From Xenophilus sp. Marseille-Q4582 (GTDB taxonomy: Bacteria; Pseudomonadota; Gammaproteobacteria; Burkholderiales; Burkholderiaceae_C): 64,000 nt of DNA. Under the pieces are notes generated by a model. It was not told where the DNA came from. It worked only from the letters and a program-made list of their open reading frames with translations, and did not search any database. Location of the stretch: the NCBI RefSeq assembly GCF_916700565.1, contig NZ_CAKAKO010000001.1, positions 62,001 to 126,000 on the forward strand, in the 5' to 3' direction. A program made the position numbers and the translations under genes. Shown in pieces: positions 42,631 through 54,006 of the stretch. Every line of letters starts with the position of its first letter. Position 1 is the first letter of the stretch.

Positions 42631-44673
42631 GTGGAACAGAACCCGCTGCCTCATCTCAAGTACCGCCCCGACATCGACGGCCTGCGCGCGATCGCCGTCA
42701 TGGCGGTGGTGCTGTACCACGCCTCGCCGCATTGGCTGCGCGGCGGCTTCGTGGGCGTGGACATCTTCTTCGTCATCTCGGGCTACCTGATCTCCACCAT
42801 CATTTTCGGTAGCCTCGCCGGCAAGGGCTTCAGCTACGCCGAGTTCTACGCGCGGCGCATCCGCCGGCTGTTCCCATCGCTGCTGCTGGTGCTGCTGTGC
42901 ACGCTGGCCTTCGGCTGGTACGTGCTGCTGGCCGACGAGTTCCGCCAGCTGGGCGAGCACGTGCTGGCCAGCGCGGGCTTCGTGCAGAACCTGGCGCTCT
43001 GGTTCGAGTCCGGCTACTTCGACACCGTGGCCGAGAGCAAGCCGCTGCTGCACCTGTGGTCGCTGGCGGTGGAGGAGCAGTTCTACATCGTCTGGCCCGT
43101 GCTGCTGGGCCTGGCCTGGTGGGGCCGCCGCCGCATGCTGCCCTGGATGCTCGCGGCGGCCGGACTGTCCTTCGCGCTGAGCCTGGTGCTGGTCTTGCGC
43201 GCCCCCGACGCGGCCTTCTACATGCCGCTTGCGCGCGTGTGGGAACTGGCGGCCGGCGGCATCCTGGCCTGGCTGGGCCTGCGCCGGCAGGCGCATCACA
43301 CCAGCCGCAGCGGACAGTGGATGAGCGCGCTCGGCCTGGTGCTGATCGCGGCCGGCGTGCTGCTGATCGACCGCCACAAGTACTTCCCCGGCTTCTGGGC
43401 GCTGCTGCCCGTGCTGGGCACCTGCCTGTGCATTGCCGCGGGGCCTGGCGCGTGGCTCAACACGCATGTGCTGGGTTCTCGGCCTTTCGTGTGGATGGGC
43501 CTCATCAGCTACCCGCTGTACCTGTGGCACTGGCCGTTGCTGGCCTATGCGCGGGTGTTGGAAGAGGGCGTCGACCCGCCGCGCGCCGTGCGCTTCGGCG
43601 CCGTCGGCGTGGCCGTCCTGCTGGCCTGGCTCAGTTACCGCTTCGTCGAGAAGCCGCTGCGCCATCGCCACGGCTGGCCCGTGATGGCGGCGCTGGCGGG
43701 TGGCATGGGCGTGCTCGCGCTGCTGGGGGCCGCGATCTGGGCGCAGAAGCTGCCGGCGCGCATCAGCGACCCCGGCGTGCAGCAGCTGGTGGCGGCTGGC
43801 AGCGACTGGGCCTACCCCGACGGCATGAAGCCCTTCGAGGTCCACGGCCAGGTGTTCCAGCGCGTGGACGGCAGCGGCGACGGCCGGGGAACCGTGCTGC
43901 TGATTGGCGACAGCCACGTGGAGCAGCATGGGCCGCGCGCCACCGAACTGGCCCGCACGCAGCCCGGGCACCTGAGCCGCCTGGTGTTCGCGACGCGCGG
44001 CGCCTGCCCGCCCATCCCCTTCCTGCTGGAAGACCGCGACCCGGTCTGCGGCGAACGGCTGGACGCGGCCCTGCGCTATGCGCTGACGCCCGAGGTGGGC
44101 ACGGTGGTGCTGGGCGGCTGCTGGTCCTGCTATTTCGACGTCGGCGACGCGGCCAACGTGCCGGGCGCCAATGCCGCGCCGGCGCCGGACCGGTACTACT
44201 ACCTCGAAGGCGGCCAGCGTCACTACCTGCGCGGGGGCGACGGGGTGCAGAAGTCTCTCGACGCCCTCGGCGCGCTGCTGCGCCAGCTGCAGGGCGCGGG
44301 CAAGAAGACTTTCCTGCTGCTCAACATCCCGGTGGGCGAAGCCTTCGAGCCGCGCAGCCGCCTCAGCGGCGAGCGCTGGGGCCACATGACGGCCGCGCCC
44401 GTGTCCATGCACGCGCCCTTGCCGGCTTCGCAGAAAGCGCTGCACGAGCGGCTGGCGCGCATCGCGCAGGCGAACGGGGCCCGGGTGCTGGATCCGCTGC
44501 CCACGCTGTGCACGCCCGAGGGCCAATGCCTGCGCACCGATGCCGAGGGCGCGCCGGTGTACAAGGACGCCACCCACCTGCGCGCGCGCTACGTGCGCGA
44601 GGCGGCCACGTACATGGACGCTGCGTTGCTGGCACCGCCTGCGCTGGCGCCTGCCGGTGCGTCTATACGATGA
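42631..44673 (+). CDS. OafA-type acyltransferase with SGNH domain
   Basis: This 680-aa protein has an N-terminal acyltransferase-3 membrane domain (YRPDIDGLRAIAVMAVVLYH, FVGVDIFFVISGYLIST, SLAVEEQFYIVWP). A C-terminal periplasmic SGNH domain (from about 410) carries LIGDSHVEQHG and the late DATHL motif with catalytic Asp-His. It would carry acyl groups through the membrane and place them on surface sugars. GTG 42631 is chosen just before the conserved domain; TTG 42592 would add 13 residues. A GATAAT box at 42570 may be a promoter. Confidence 0.92.
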   Translation: MEQNPLPHLKYRPDIDGLRAIAVMAVVLYHASPHWLRGGFVGVDIFFVISGYLISTIIFGSLAGKGFSYAEFYARRIRRLFPSLLLVLLCTLAFGWYVLLADEFRQLGEHVLASAGFVQNLALWFESGYFDTVAESKPLLHLWSLAVEEQFYIVWPVLLGLAWWGRRRMLPWMLAAAGLSFALSLVLVLRAPDAAFYMPLARVWELAAGGILAWLGLRRQAHHTSRSGQWMSALGLVLIAAGVLLIDRHKYFPGFWALLPVLGTCLCIAAGPGAWLNTHVLGSRPFVWMGLISYPLYLWHWPLLAYARVLEEGVDPPRAVRFGAVGVAVLLAWLSYRFVEKPLRHRHGWPVMAALAGGMGVLALLGAAIWAQKLPARISDPGVQQLVAAGSDWAYPDGMKPFEVHGQVFQRVDGSGDGRGTVLLIGDSHVEQHGPRATELARTQPGHLSRLVFATRGACPPIPFLLEDRDPVCGERLDAALRYALTPEVGTVVLGGCWSCYFDVGDAANVPGANAAPAPDRYYYLEGGQRHYLRGGDGVQKSLDALGALLRQLQGAGKKTFLLLNIPVGEAFEPRSRLSGERWGHMTAAPVSMHAPLPASQKALHERLARIAQANGARVLDPLPTLCTPEGQCLRTDAEGAPVYKDATHLRARYVREAATYMDAALLAPPALAPAGASIR

Positions 44674-46523
44674 GAAACCCCATGTCGGTCATCCAGAAAT
44701 TGTGGGCGCACGGCCCGAGCCTGATCAAGCGCCTGCCGCAGGCCTGGCGCGTCTTCCGGCGTGCGGGCTGGCGCGGCGTCGAATGGGAATTGCGCAGGCG
44801 CACGCGCCCGCAGAACGATTACGGCCGGTGGGTGCGCACCTACGACACCTTGGATGAGGCGGCGCGGGCCCGCATTCGCGCGCGGGTGGCGGAGATGGCC
44901 GCGCCGCCGCGCATCGCCGTGCTCATGCCCTGCTACAACCCCGACCCGCGCTGGTTGCGGGCCGCGGTCGAATCGGTGCGGGCGCAGCTGTACCCGCATT
45001 GGGAGCTGTGCATTGCCGATGACGCATCGACCGCGCCTGGCGTGCGCGAGGCGTTGCAGCAGATGGCGGCGGCCGACCCGCGCATCCGCCTGGTGCTGCG
45101 TGAGCGCAATGGCCATATTTCCGAAGCCTCCAACAGCGCGCTCGGCGTCGTCACGGCCCCCTGGACCGCACTGATGGACCATGACGACCTGCTGCCGCCC
45201 GATGCCCTGTTCCATGTGGCGCAAGGCATCCAGTCCCATCCGCAGGCGAGGCTGATCTATTCGGACGAGGACAAGATCGGCGACGACGGCCAGCGCGCGG
45301 ACCCCTACTTCAAACCCGACTGGAATCCGGACCTCTTCCGCTCGCAGAACATGTTCAGCCACCTGGGCGTACTGCACACGCAACTGGTGCGCGAAGTGGG
45401 CGGCTTCCGCAAGGGCCTGGAAGGTTCGCAAGACTGGGACCTGGTGCTGCGCTGCACGGAACGCGTGCAGCCTGAACAGATCCTGCACATTCCGCGCGTG
45501 CTCTACCACTGGCGCATCCACGCGCAAAGTACGGCCAGCTCGATGAAGGCCAAACCCTACGCCGTGGTGGCTGGCGAGCGCGCACTGAACGAGCACCTGG
45601 CGCGCATGGGCGTGCGTGGCTCGGCCGAACACGTGGGCATGGGCTATCGCGTGCGCTATGCGCTGCCGGATGTGCCGCCGAAGGTGTCCATCGTCATCCC
45701 CACGCGAAACGCGCGAGGGCTGGTGCGCCAGTGCGTGGAGTCCATCCAGCGTCGCACCACCTACCCGGACTGGGAAATCCTGCTGGTGGACAACGGCTCC
45801 GACGACCCTGCCGCCGTCGCCTACTTCCAGCAGCTTGCGCAGCAGCCGCGCATCCGGGTGCTGCGCGACGACGGCCCCTTCAACTATTCGGCACTGAACA
45901 ACCGCGCGGTGGCCCAGGCGCAGGGCGAGGTGATTGCACTGCTCAACAACGACATCGAAGTGCTCACCCCTGGCTGGCTGGAGGAGATGGTGAGCCTGGC
46001 GCTGCAGCCGGGTGTGGGAGCGGTGGGCGCGCGCCTGTGGTACCCCAACCGCACCTTGCAGCACGGCGGCGTGCTGTTGGGCCCGGGTGGGCTGGCCGTG
46101 CACGCCAACAAGGGTCTGCCACGCGGGCTGCACGGTTATGCAGGGCGTGCGGCCCTGCTGCAGAGCTTCTCGGCCGTCACCGCTGCTTGCCTGGTGGTCC
46201 GCAAATCGTCATACACCCAGGTAGGCGGGCTCGACGAAACGCATCTGCCCGTGGCCTACAACGACGTGGACTTCTGCCTGCGTCTGCGGGCGCTGGGGCT
46301 GCGCAGTGTATGGACGCCCTATGCAGAGCTGGTGCATCACGAATCCGCCACGCGCGGCGACGACCTGGCGGCTCCGCACCGCGAGCGTTTCGAGCGCGAG
46401 CGGCAGGTCATGTTCTCGCGCTGGCAGGCCCTGATTGATCACGACCCGGCGTACAACCCCAACCTGCGGCTGGACAGTGAGGACATGGGCCTGGCCTGGC
46501 CGCCGCGGCGTGGGGCGCTGTGA
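44670..46523 (+). CDS. Tandem GT2 glycosyltransferase
   Basis: This 617-aa protein has two GT2 modules. The first starts at AVLMPCYNPDP (near 82) and has IADDAS and MDHDDLL. The second starts at SIVIPTRNA (near 339) and has LVDNGSDD, NNDIEV and HHESATRG. The layout, spacing and C-terminus (DPAYNPNLRLD, LAWPPR) match the second part of the coiled-coil protein at 12091, so the two are paralogues. ATG 44670 overlaps the acyltransferase stop. It probably adds two sugars in the glycan. Confidence 0.92.
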   Translation: MRNPMSVIQKLWAHGPSLIKRLPQAWRVFRRAGWRGVEWELRRRTRPQNDYGRWVRTYDTLDEAARARIRARVAEMAAPPRIAVLMPCYNPDPRWLRAAVESVRAQLYPHWELCIADDASTAPGVREALQQMAAADPRIRLVLRERNGHISEASNSALGVVTAPWTALMDHDDLLPPDALFHVAQGIQSHPQARLIYSDEDKIGDDGQRADPYFKPDWNPDLFRSQNMFSHLGVLHTQLVREVGGFRKGLEGSQDWDLVLRCTERVQPEQILHIPRVLYHWRIHAQSTASSMKAKPYAVVAGERALNEHLARMGVRGSAEHVGMGYRVRYALPDVPPKVSIVIPTRNARGLVRQCVESIQRRTTYPDWEILLVDNGSDDPAAVAYFQQLAQQPRIRVLRDDGPFNYSALNNRAVAQAQGEVIALLNNDIEVLTPGWLEEMVSLALQPGVGAVGARLWYPNRTLQHGGVLLGPGGLAVHANKGLPRGLHGYAGRAALLQSFSAVTAACLVVRKSSYTQVGGLDETHLPVAYNDVDFCLRLRALGLRSVWTPYAELVHHESATRGDDLAAPHRERFERERQVMFSRWQALIDHDPAYNPNLRLDSEDMGLAWPPRRGAL

Positions 46524-47530
46524 CGCCGATTGCAGGCACGTCGCTTCCCACCACCGTGTCGGTGGCGCTGTGCACGCACAACGGCGCGCGCTACCTGGCC
46601 GAGCAGGTGCGCAGCATCTGCGCGCAGCACGACTGCCTGCCGCTGGAGATCGTGCTGTCGGACGATGCGTCCACCGACGCCGGCGTGGCCGTGGCGCGCG
46701 ACACCCTGGCGGCCTGCGGCATGGCCGGGCGCATCGCGCTCACGGTGTTCGAGAACCGCCCGCCGCTGGGCGTGGTGCGCAACTTCCAGCAGGCGGTGAG
46801 CGCCTGCCGCGGCGAGCTGATCGCGCTGTGCGACCAGGACGATGTGTGGCACGCGGGCCGGCTGGCGCGCATGGCGGCGGAGTTCGCGGCCCGGCCCGAC
46901 CTGCTGCTGCTGCATTCCGATGCGCAACTGGTCGACGGCCGGTTGCAGCCGCTGGGCCAGACCCTGTTCCAGGGCCTGGAGGCGCGGCCCGACGAGATCG
47001 CCAGCATCCGGCGCGGTGACGCGCTGGCGGTGCTGATGCACCGCAACCTCGTGACCGGCGCCACCACGGTGTTCCGGCGGCGGCTGCTCGAAGTGGCGCT
47101 GCCTTTTCCGCCCGAATGGGTGCATGACGAATGGCTCGCGGCGCTGGCCGCCGCCACCGGCCGCATGGACGTCATCGACGCGCCGCTGATCGACTACCGC
47201 CAGCACGGCGCCAACCAGATCGGTGCGCGGCGCATGACCTTGGGCGAGAAGGTGCGCAAGGCCCTGGCGCCGCGCGGCGACAAGCACGCGAAGCGCGTGC
47301 ATCGCATGCGTTTGCTGCAGGAGCGTCTGTCGAGCCTGGGGCCGGCGGTGCCCCCATCGGCCCATGCGCTGGTCTCGCAGAAGCTGCGGCACCTGCAGTT
47401 CCGGGCCGGTCTGCCCGGCGCACGGCCCTTGCGCTGGGCGCCCGTGCTGCGCCATGCCTTGCAGGGCGACTACGGCCGCTACGACCGGGGCTGGCAGGCG
47501 GTCGTGCAGGATCTGCTGGAGGCCGGTTGA
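46520..47530 (+). CDS. Glycosyltransferase family 2 (rhamnosyltransferase-like)
   Basis: This 336-aa GT-A enzyme starts at GTG 46520, which overlaps the upstream stop (GTGA). VSVALCTHNGARYLAEQ, LSDDASTD and the CDQDDVW motif near residue 110 are typical of bacterial rhamnosyl/galactosyl transferases (RfbF/WbbL-like). The rhamnose donor could come from rfbA/rfbC in this window, but the donor cannot be fixed from sequence. Confidence 0.88.
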   Translation: MTPIAGTSLPTTVSVALCTHNGARYLAEQVRSICAQHDCLPLEIVLSDDASTDAGVAVARDTLAACGMAGRIALTVFENRPPLGVVRNFQQAVSACRGELIALCDQDDVWHAGRLARMAAEFAARPDLLLLHSDAQLVDGRLQPLGQTLFQGLEARPDEIASIRRGDALAVLMHRNLVTGATTVFRRRLLEVALPFPPEWVHDEWLAALAAATGRMDVIDAPLIDYRQHGANQIGARRMTLGEKVRKALAPRGDKHAKRVHRMRLLQERLSSLGPAVPPSAHALVSQKLRHLQFRAGLPGARPLRWAPVLRHALQGDYGRYDRGWQAVVQDLLEAG

Positions 47531-47570
47531 GCGCCCAGTGTGGCGCAGCTCGCAGGCCAGCGCGGGGCGC

Positions 47571-48344
47571 TCAGCGCCGGGCTTCCTGCGCGAGCAGCGC
47601 CCGGTAGCGCCAGAACGCCGCCGACAGCCACACCCGCGCCAGGCTGCCCAGGTGCCAGCGCAGGTGCCGCGCGCTGCGGTGACTGGCCCGCTGGGCCTCG
47701 TGGCGCGCCTGCAGGTGCTCGGCGATGCGGATCTGCCAGCCGGCCAGCCGCAGGCGGGCGCAGATGTCGAAGTCTTCGCCGTACATGAAGAAGCGTTCGT
47801 CGAAGCCGCCGATGGCGCGGTAGGCCGCGTTGCGAAACAGCATGAACAGGCCCGGGATCCAGTCGGGCTGCGCGGGCGTGGGGTAGCCCGGCTGGCGCCG
47901 GGCGAGGATCTCCGCCGGCGTGATCAGCCGGCGGTGCGCTTCCGGGTCCTGCTTGCCGGGCTCCACGATGCGCGGCGCCAGCAGCCCGTCCTGCGCTTGC
48001 GCGTGCCTCAGCAGCGGCGTGAGCACGTCGGCGTCGAAGCGCATGTCGGGGTTGAGCACCAGGAACCAGTCGCTGGCGCCCAGTGCCGCATCCTTGGCAA
48101 AGGCGGCGTTGTGGTTGGCACCGAAGCCCCGGGCCTGCGCGTTGTCGATGCGCACGAGCGGGAAGCGCCAGGTGCGGCCAGCCAGCAGATCGGGCTCCGG
48201 GATGTTGACCGTGAGCACCACGCGCGCCACCACGCTTGCGCAATACCGCTCCAGCTTTTCCAGCAGCGGCAGGATGAGGGCCAACTGCCCGTGGCTCACG
48301 ATGGAGACGGTGATCGGCGGGCGCGGGGCGGAGGGGGCAGACAT
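47571..48344 (-). CDS. Glycosyltransferase family 2, minus strand
   Basis: This 257-aa enzyme begins with TVSIVSHGQLALILPLLEKL and has NPDMRFDADVL near residue 95 and GGFDERFFMYGEDFDICARL near 180, a standard GT2 metal/acceptor region. It is convergent with the GT2 at 46520 and divergent from the WecA-type gene, with an 87-base shared upstream region. It may extend the lipid-linked primer. Confidence 0.87.
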   Translation of the reverse strand: MSAPSAPRPPITVSIVSHGQLALILPLLEKLERYCASVVARVVLTVNIPEPDLLAGRTWRFPLVRIDNAQARGFGANHNAAFAKDAALGASDWFLVLNPDMRFDADVLTPLLRHAQAQDGLLAPRIVEPGKQDPEAHRRLITPAEILARRQPGYPTPAQPDWIPGLFMLFRNAAYRAIGGFDERFFMYGEDFDICARLRLAGWQIRIAEHLQARHEAQRASHRSARHLRWHLGSLARVWLSAAFWRYRALLAQEARR

Positions 48345-48431
48345 GGTCTAATTTCGGCCACGAATTCTAGGTGGCCCCGCCCGCCCGTTCGGGCCTCTTC
48401 CAGGGCCGGGCGGCCTCGCCCACCGCGCTTC

Positions 48432-49529
48432 ATGATCGCCCTCATCGTCATCAGTTTTCTCGCATCGGCCATCGCCGTGCTGTACTTCATGCGGCGCGCG
48501 CGCCGGCATGCGCGCCGCTACAGCCTGGACATGCCGCAGCGTTTCCACCGCGGCCACGTGCCGCGCCTGGGGGGGGCGGGCATCCTCGTCGGCGCCGGCA
48601 CGGGCTGGCTGGCCGCGGGCATCACGGGCGCCGACCCCTTCAATGTGGACTGGCCGATCACCGGCGCGCTGCTGCTGCTGGGCTGCATCGCGCCCGCGGT
48701 GCTGGGGGGCGTGGCCGAAGACATCTCGCAGCGCGTGCCCGTGCGGGTGCGCCTGGGGCTGACCACGGCCTCGGCCGTGCTGCTGGTCTGGCTGCTGGGG
48801 TTGGGCGTGCATCGGCTGGGCTACTATCCGGTCGACCAATGGCTGCAGGCCACGCCGCTGGTGGCCGCCTTCATCGCGGTGCTGGCCCTGAGCGGCCTGC
48901 CGCATGCCTTCAACATCATCGACGGCTACAACGGCCTGGCGGGCACCGTGGCCGTGCAGGTGTGCCTGGCCATCACGCACGTGGCGCTGCAGCTGGGCGA
49001 CCGCCAGCTCGCGGCCATGGTGGTGTGCCTGATGGGCGCCACCGGCGGCTTCCTGCTCTGGAACTACCCGCGCGGCAAGATCTTCGCGGGCGACGGCGGC
49101 GCGTACATCTGGGGCATGGTGATCGCGATCGCCTGCGTGCAGCTCGTGCAGCGCCATTCGCTGGTCTCGCCCTGGTTCCCCATGCTGTTGCTGATCTACC
49201 CGGTGTGGGAGACGCTGTTCTCCATCTACCGCAAGGCCGCGCGCGGCCAGTCGCCGGGCACCGCGGATGCCCTGCATTTCCACCAGCTGATCTTCCGCCG
49301 CATCGTGCGCCCGGCCGTGGAGGACAGCGAGGCGCGCCAGCTGCTGTCGCGCAACAACCGCACCTCGCCCTACCTGTGGATGTTCGCTGCGCTCTCGATC
49401 GTGCCGGCCGTGCTGTTCTGGAACCGCACGCTCATCCTGGCGCTGTTCTGCCTGCTGTTCGTCGTGACCTATGTGACAGCCTACCTGATGATCGTGCGCT
49501 TCAAGGTCCCGCGCTGGATCAGACCTTGA
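48432..49529 (+). CDS. WecA-type undecaprenyl-phosphate sugar-1-phosphate transferase
   Basis: This 365-aa polytopic enzyme of the MraY/WecA family would start glycan synthesis by moving a HexNAc-1-phosphate to undecaprenyl phosphate. The markers are NIIDGYNGLAG near residue 160, FAGDGGAY near 218 and the cytoplasmic ALHFHQLIFRR loop, equivalent to the family's His-rich motif. A G8 run (48569-48576) lies in its N-terminal part without breaking the frame. I chose ATG 48432 because a hydrophobic helix follows at once. Confidence 0.9.
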   Translation: MIALIVISFLASAIAVLYFMRRARRHARRYSLDMPQRFHRGHVPRLGGAGILVGAGTGWLAAGITGADPFNVDWPITGALLLLGCIAPAVLGGVAEDISQRVPVRVRLGLTTASAVLLVWLLGLGVHRLGYYPVDQWLQATPLVAAFIAVLALSGLPHAFNIIDGYNGLAGTVAVQVCLAITHVALQLGDRQLAAMVVCLMGATGGFLLWNYPRGKIFAGDGGAYIWGMVIAIACVQLVQRHSLVSPWFPMLLLIYPVWETLFSIYRKAARGQSPGTADALHFHQLIFRRIVRPAVEDSEARQLLSRNNRTSPYLWMFAALSIVPAVLFWNRTLILALFCLLFVVTYVTAYLMIVRFKVPRWIRP

Positions 49530-49556
49530 AAGCAACCCCCAGGCCGCTTCGCGTCT

Positions 49557-49580
49557 CCCCCTTCTGCTGCGCGAAGGGGG
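49557..49580 (+). terminator. Stem-loop after the WecA-type gene
   Basis: CCCCCTTC (49557-49564) pairs with GAAGGGGG (49573-49580) around an 8-base loop. There is no clear T-run. It probably separates the glycan genes from argB. Confidence 0.5.
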
Positions 49581-49667
49581 CGCAGCCGGTGGCCGGGCGG
49601 AGCCCGTTCCACGGGTGCCTTGAACCGTAGACCCCTCTCTTTCATCCTTTCAACCACGAGGCCTTGC

Positions 49668-50561
49668 ATGACCGACCCCGTCCTGAACATCCCCCCGCGC
49701 GACAAGGCCGAGATCCTGGCCCAGGCGCTGCCCTACATCCGCAAGTTCCACGGCAAGACCATGGTCATCAAGTACGGCGGCAACGCCATGACCGACCCGG
49801 GCCTGCAGCAGGACTTCGCCGAGGACGTGGTGCTGCTCAAGCTGGTGGGCATCAACCCGGTGGTGGTGCACGGCGGCGGCCCGCAGATCGAGGCCGCGCT
49901 GGGCCGCCTGGGCAAGAAAGGCGAGTTCATCCAGGGCATGCGCGTGACCGACGCCGAGACCATGGAAGTGGTGGAGTGGGTGCTGGCCGGCGAGGTGCAG
50001 CAGGACATCGTGGGCCTGATCAACCAGGCCGGCGGCAAGGCCGTGGGCCTGACGGGCCGCGACGGCGGCCTGATCCGCGCGCGCAAGCTGCGCATGGTGG
50101 ACGCCGCCGACCCGAGCAAGGAACACGACGTCGGCCAGGTGGGCGACATCGAGAGCATCGACCCGTCGGTGGTCAAGGCGCTGCAGGACGACCAGTTCAT
50201 CCCCGTGGTCAGCCCGATCGGCTTCGGCGAGCACAACGAGAGCTACAACATCAATGCCGACGTGGTGGCGGCCAAGCTGGCCACGGTGCTGCAGGCCGAG
50301 AAGCTGCTGATGCTGACCAACATCCCGGGCGTGCTGGACAAGGACAAGAACCTCCTGACGGAACTCACGATGCGCCAGATCGACGACCTGGTCGCCGACG
50401 GCACCATCTCGGGCGGCATGCTGCCCAAGATCGCCGGCGCCATCGATGCGGCCAAGAGCGGCGTGAATGCCGTGCACATCATCGACGGCCGCGTGCCGCA
50501 CGCCATGCTGCTGGAAGTGCTGACCGACCAGGCCTACGGCACCATGATCCGCGCGCGCTGA
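49668..50561 (+). CDS. argB: Acetylglutamate kinase
   Basis: This 297-aa enzyme phosphorylates N-acetylglutamate in arginine synthesis. The signatures [10 protein letters not shown] near residue 30, VVHGGGPQI near 65 and GGMLPKI late in the protein are intact. I chose ATG 49668 because the usual [16 protein letters not shown] follows shortly; the upstream frame to 49620 has no family features. It is followed by slmA, a pairing common in Burkholderiales. Confidence 0.97.
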   Translation: MTDPVLNIPPRDKAEILAQALPYIRKFHGKTMVIKYGGNAMTDPGLQQDFAEDVVLLKLVGINPVVVHGGGPQIEAALGRLGKKGEFIQGMRVTDAETMEVVEWVLAGEVQQDIVGLINQAGGKAVGLTGRDGGLIRARKLRMVDAADPSKEHDVGQVGDIESIDPSVVKALQDDQFIPVVSPIGFGEHNESYNINADVVAAKLATVLQAEKLLMLTNIPGVLDKDKNLLTELTMRQIDDLVADGTISGGMLPKIAGAIDAAKSGVNAVHIIDGRVPHAMLLEVLTDQAYGTMIRAR

Positions 50562-50774
50562 GAAGCCGCGTGCCGACGGGCTCGCAACGAGGCCTCGCAA
50601 CGCGGCGAGCGTGGCTGGACCCTGCCGCGACCACCGCGGAATTCAGTTGGCTCGATCGTGAAATTTTTCACGAATCAAGGCTTGGCGGCGCGCTCAAAGA
50701 GGGCGGATGTGGTCAAGTTTGCACGCGGGGGCCCGCTCTCGGTGCAGAGCGTGTCAGAATCATTTTTTTACAAA

Positions 50775-51431
50775 ATGGTTGCACCCATGCAAGTCAACGA
50801 GCCCGGTCACACGGCCAGCACGGCAGAGGCGCCGAAGGCCGCTCCCCCCGTGCGCAAGCGGCCCAAGCCGGGCGAGCGGCGCGTGCAGATCCTGCAGGCG
50901 CTGGCGGCCATGCTGGAGCAGCCCGGCGCCGAGCGCGTGACCACGGCCGCGCTGGCGGCGCGGCTGGGCGTGAGCGAGGCCGCGCTGTACCGGCACTTCG
51001 CCAGCAAGGCGCAGATGTTCGAGGGCCTGATCGACTTCATCGAGCAGAGCGTGTTCACCCTGGTCAACCAGATCACCGAGCGTGAACTGCCCGCGCGCGA
51101 GAAGTCGGCGCAGGTGGTGCGCGTGCTGATCCAGTTCGCGGAAAAGAATCCGGGCATGACGCGCGTGATGGTGGGCGATGCGCTGGTCTACGAGAACGAG
51201 CGCCTGCAGCAGCGCATGAACCTGTTCTTCGACAAGCTCGAAGCCGCTCTCAAGCAGGTGCTGCGCGACAGCGCTGCGGCCGAGGGCCATGCGGCGCCCA
51301 CGGCCGATGCGCAGGCGCGCGCGGCCGCGCTGACGGCGCTGGCGATGGGGCAGTTGCAGCGCTTCGCGCGCTCGGGGTTCCGGCGCGCGCCCTCGGAGCA
51401 CCTGGACGCCAGCCTGGCCCTGCTGCTCTGA
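50775..51431 (+). CDS. slmA: TetR-family nucleoid occlusion factor SlmA
   Basis: This 218-aa protein has an N-terminal TetR helix-turn-helix (RRVQILQALAAMLE, TTAALAARLGVSEAALYRHFASKAQMFEGLI). The length and C-terminus (LDASLALLL) match SlmA, which binds DNA and blocks FtsZ assembly over the nucleoid. The N-terminal 30 residues are Pro/Lys-rich and variable. ATG 50775 or 50787 are both possible. An OxyR-like site and 206 bases separate it from katG. Confidence 0.88.
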   Translation: MVAPMQVNEPGHTASTAEAPKAAPPVRKRPKPGERRVQILQALAAMLEQPGAERVTTAALAARLGVSEAALYRHFASKAQMFEGLIDFIEQSVFTLVNQITERELPAREKSAQVVRVLIQFAEKNPGMTRVMVGDALVYENERLQQRMNLFFDKLEAALKQVLRDSAAAEGHAAPTADAQARAAALTALAMGQLQRFARSGFRRAPSEHLDASLALLL

Positions 51432-51526
51432 GCGGCGCGATTCCCCAGACTTCCAGGGCCGCATCGCGGCCCTTCGTCTTTGGGGCGCAGCCGCCCCGCG
51501 GCCCGCGGCCCGGGGACCCGTGTTCG

Positions 51527-51541
51527 CTATGAGCGGGATAG
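51527..51541. promoter_or_regulatory. Candidate OxyR-type site upstream of katG
   Basis: CTAT-N7-ATAG (51527-51530 and 51538-51541) matches the inner half of the OxyR consensus. The outer ATAG/CTAT quartets are poor. The site lies about 97 bp upstream of the katG ATG. Confidence 0.35.
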
Positions 51542-51583
51542 CGCTTCTTGTCTCGCGCCGGCTTTGCCGCGCCACCAGAATAG

Positions 51584-53908
<2,325 letters not shown>

Positions 53909-53938
53909 TGCGCCGCAGGCCTGGCGCATGAACGCAGA

Positions 53939-53963
53939 GAACACCTGCCTCGGCGGGTGTTTC
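53939..53963. terminator. Bidirectional terminator between katG and ldh2-type gene
   Basis: AACACCTGCC pairs with GGCGGGTGTT with one mismatch and is followed by TTCTTC on the + strand. It lies between two convergent genes. A second perfect inverted repeat, ATGCGCC/GGCGCAT, is at 53908-53929. Confidence 0.65.
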
Positions 53964-54006
53964 TTCTCGGGTGCGTGAAACGCGGGGATGCCGAAGGCGA
54001 CGCAGC

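Noticed and set aside
42897-44669. Upstream extension of the tandem-GT2 frame across the acyltransferase gene
   Set aside because: It is a shadow frame of the OafA-SGNH gene. The start at 44670 overlaps the upstream stop and begins the family sequence.
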